Shown here piece after piece: positions 61,856 to 64,000 of a DNA stretch of 64,000 bases. How positions within the stretch are numbered: the first letter of the stretch is position 1; the number at the start of each line of letters is the position of its first letter. The translations under genes and the position numbers were made by a program. This stretch comes from Staphylococcus muscae (GTDB taxonomy: Bacteria > Bacillota > Bacilli > Staphylococcales > Staphylococcaceae), in NCBI RefSeq assembly GCF_003019275.1, contig NZ_CP027848.1:1984001-2048000 (forward strand). Reading direction: 5' to 3'. The notes below the pieces were generated by a model. It did not search any database. It was not told the origin of the DNA and saw nothing but the letters and a program-made list of their open reading frames with translations.

Positions 61856-64000
61856 TTCCAACAAAGCCAAAAGATGTACAGTGGACGGATGCGCAATGGG
61901 AAAGTATTTATGCTAAAGACCAAGATATTCTAGTAGCAGCTGCAGCTGGATCTGGGAAAACTGCGGTCTTAGTCGAGCGAATCATTCAACGTATATTACG
62001 AGATGATATCGATGTTGATCGCCTACTGGTTGTAACTTTTACGAATGCAAGTGCACGAGAAATGAGACATCGTATTGAAGCAAGTATTCAAAAGGCTTCA
62101 ATAGAGAATCCGACGAATCAACATTTGAAAAATCAGCGTGCTAAAATTCACCAAGCACATATATCAACATTGCATAGTTTTTGTTTGAAGTTGATTCAAC
62201 AGCATTATGATCAAATTGAATTGGACCCAAACTTCCGAACTGCAAGTGAAGTAGAAAATGTATTGTTGCTCAATCAAGCGATTGATGACGTATTTGAGGA
62301 TCATTATAAACGTTTGGATCCTCAGTTTATTACATTGACAGAGCATTTATCATCAGATAGAAGTGATGAAAGCTTGAGAGAGATTGTTAAAAAGATGTAT
62401 TACTTTAGTATTGCCAATCCACAACCCTTTGTGTGGTTAAATGCTTTAGACAAACCGTATCGTGATAATAATGCACAACAACATTATATTGAGATATTAG
62501 ATGAATATATTCAATTATATCTAGAAGCAGCACAAGATACTTTGGATCAGTTGTATGAACAATTGGAATTGATAGGTTTTTGTGAGGAACATATTGATCT
62601 GATCAATAAACATCGTGACTTTTTCCGTCAACTTTTGTCTGAAGCTATCATTGATCAAGACAAAATCAGATCATTTAAGTACGGAAGAATGCCTAACAGA
62701 CCCGCTGAAGTGAAAGAAGATCCACAGCTTGCAGATGCTTATAAATTTTTCGAAAAAACATTCAAACGTTATAAATCATATGTAGAGAGAGTTAAACAGT
62801 TTGTTGGACGTGATCGTCAAACGTTACAACAAGAATTGACAGACTTAGCACCACGTGTTGCATACCTTGCAGAGTTGACGAAAGATGTCATACAAAAGTT
62901 TGAATTGGAAAAGCGTGCACGTAATATTGTTGATTTTGCCGATTATGAACATATGGCATTGCGTATTTTATTAAATGAAGATGGCACGCCTTCTGAAATT
63001 GCGGACGCATATCGTGAGCAATTTGATGAAATATTAGTTGATGAATATCAAGATACGAACCGTGTACAAGAGGCGATTATTTCAAGTATTAAGCGTGGCA
63101 ATGAGTCGAATGGTAACTTGTTTATGGTTGGTGATGTGAAGCAATCGATTTATAAATTCCGTCAAGCCGATCCCAGCCTTTTTATTGAGAAGTATGAGCG
63201 ATTTAATCAACCTGAACAATCGAGTGGGAAGCGCATTGATTTGTCTCAAAACTTCCGTTCTCGTAAAGAAGTATTAGCAACGACAAACTATTTATTCAAA
63301 CATATGATGGACCCAGCAATCGGTGAAATAGATTACGATGAAGCGGCGAGTTTATATGATGGTGCATCATTTGATGATATGACACATCCTGTTCATTTAA
63401 CAACTTTACTGAAAGATAGTTCGCTTGATTTGAATAAAGGTGAACAAGAGGCAGCGCTCATTGCGCAACAAGTAGAGAGAATTCTTGAAACACAAAAAGT
63501 ATATGATTTTGATTCAAAAGATTATCGTCCAGCGACTTATAAAGATATCGTCGTTTTAGAATCAAACACGTCTAATCTCAGAAACATTCAACAAGTGTTC
63601 AAAGATAGAAACATTCCATTTTATGCGAAAAGTAAAGATGGTTATTTTGAACAAACAGAAGTACGCTTGATGTTGTCATTTTTAAGAACGATAGACAATC
63701 CGTTACAAGATATTTATCTTGTCGGGTTAATGCGTTCAGTGATTTATCAATTTACTGAAGCTGAGTTAGCACAGATTCGAGTTGTTGCACCAAATGAAGA
63801 TTATTTCTATCAAACAATGCAACAATATTTGGAAGCAGATGATGTATCATCTGAATTGCAACAAAAGGTGAGACGCTTTTTACAAGATTTAAATGTTTAT
63901 CGCCGTTACAGTCAATCGCATCCTGTCTATCAATTGATTGATAAACTCTTTAATGATCATTATATTCCACAATATTTTAGTGGTTTAGTCGGTGGAGAAG
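61852..64000 (+). CDS. addA: ATP-dependent helicase/nuclease subunit A, partial
   Basis: AddA (RexA) is the UvrD-type helicase-nuclease that partners AddB. About 716 of an expected 1,200 residues lie in the window; the gene runs off the right edge. Visible helicase motifs are Walker A ([16 protein letters not shown]), motif Ia ([12 protein letters not shown]), motif II ([12 protein letters not shown]), motif III ([15 protein letters not shown]) and [11 protein letters not shown]. The ATG overlaps the addB stop as ATGA, so the two are translationally coupled. The C-terminal nuclease domain is outside the window. Confidence 0.97.
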   Translation, partial: MIPTKPKDVQWTDAQWESIYAKDQDILVAAAAGSGKTAVLVERIIQRILRDDIDVDRLLVVTFTNASAREMRHRIEASIQKASIENPTNQHLKNQRAKIHQAHISTLHSFCLKLIQQHYDQIELDPNFRTASEVENVLLLNQAIDDVFEDHYKRLDPQFITLTEHLSSDRSDESLREIVKKMYYFSIANPQPFVWLNALDKPYRDNNAQQHYIEILDEYIQLYLEAAQDTLDQLYEQLELIGFCEEHIDLINKHRDFFRQLLSEAIIDQDKIRSFKYGRMPNRPAEVKEDPQLADAYKFFEKTFKRYKSYVERVKQFVGRDRQTLQQELTDLAPRVAYLAELTKDVIQKFELEKRARNIVDFADYEHMALRILLNEDGTPSEIADAYREQFDEILVDEYQDTNRVQEAIISSIKRGNESNGNLFMVGDVKQSIYKFRQADPSLFIEKYERFNQPEQSSGKRIDLSQNFRSRKEVLATTNYLFKHMMDPAIGEIDYDEAASLYDGASFDDMTHPVHLTTLLKDSSLDLNKGEQEAALIAQQVERILETQKVYDFDSKDYRPATYKDIVVLESNTSNLRNIQQVFKDRNIPFYAKSKDGYFEQTEVRLMLSFLRTIDNPLQDIYLVGLMRSVIYQFTEAELAQIRVVAPNEDYFYQTMQQYLEADDVSSELQQKVRRFLQDLNVYRRYSQSHPVYQLIDKLFNDHYIPQYFSGLVGGE

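Overview
The window is a low-GC Firmicute chromosome segment and almost certainly a Staphylococcus. The evidence is the gene content and order (gcvH, metNIQ, popT, sufCDSUB, lipA, nfu, ndhF/ndhC, mnhABCDEFG, rocA-rocD-gudB, argGH, pgi, spsB, addBA), the strong AGGAGG ribosome binding sites, and proteins that match remembered S. aureus counterparts in length and motifs. Several blocks interrupt that backbone, so it is probably not S. aureus itself. I cannot fix the species from the sequence alone.

Layout. 0.1-6 kb: an Spx/ArsC-like protein, GcvH, a thioredoxin-like protein, then a SAM (S-box) riboswitch controlling a methionine ABC importer with three consecutive substrate-binding lipoproteins. 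6-12.5 kb: the polyprenyl-phosphate translocase PopT (minus strand) and the sufCDSUB iron-sulfur operon. 12.5-16 kb: an accessory-looking patch with a two-gene cassette (64-aa protein plus DUF2335 membrane protein) between two direct copies of a ~53-bp hairpin repeat, an MFS transporter with an odd start, and paiA-paiB. 16-33.9 kb: housekeeping genes (CNNM/CBS protein, nitronate monooxygenase, DUF72, TauE, YunD, LipA, the Yut cluster, Nfu, two type II NADH dehydrogenases, SufA, a leucyl aminopeptidase, an NhaC-type antiporter, a thioesterase, a GNAT enzyme). 34-35.5 kb: an ISL3-family insertion sequence beside a third copy of the hairpin repeat. 35.7-41.5 kb: the seven-gene Mnh Na+/H+ antiporter operon on the minus strand. 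41.6-45.4 kb: KapB, cyclophilin, DUF1871, an MhqR-like MarR repressor, CvfD and a quinone reductase-like flavoprotein. 45.8-55.2 kb: amino-acid metabolism, with rocA-rocD-gudB in one direction and glpQ, argF, argH and argG in the other. 55.4-64 kb: pgi, a type I toxin-antitoxin locus with a decayed twin, spsB, addB, and addA running off the end.

How the genes work together. Fe-S biogenesis is represented by the SufCDSUB scaffold system plus the distant carriers Nfu and SufA; likely clients in the window are LipA and AddB. LipA and GcvH share lipoate chemistry. RocD, RocA and GudB turn ornithine and proline carbon into glutamate and 2-oxoglutarate, and a near-perfect CcpA site sits just after the predicted rocA promoter. 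ArgF, ArgG and ArgH run the opposite way, from ornithine to arginine.

The least expected item is the 0.9-kb gap between pgi and spsB. It holds an untracked 31-codon Fst/PepA1-type toxin gene, a convergent short antitoxin RNA with a repeat complementary to the toxin start codons, a shared bidirectional terminator, and a decayed duplicate of the module. It occupies the place where S. aureus carries spsA.
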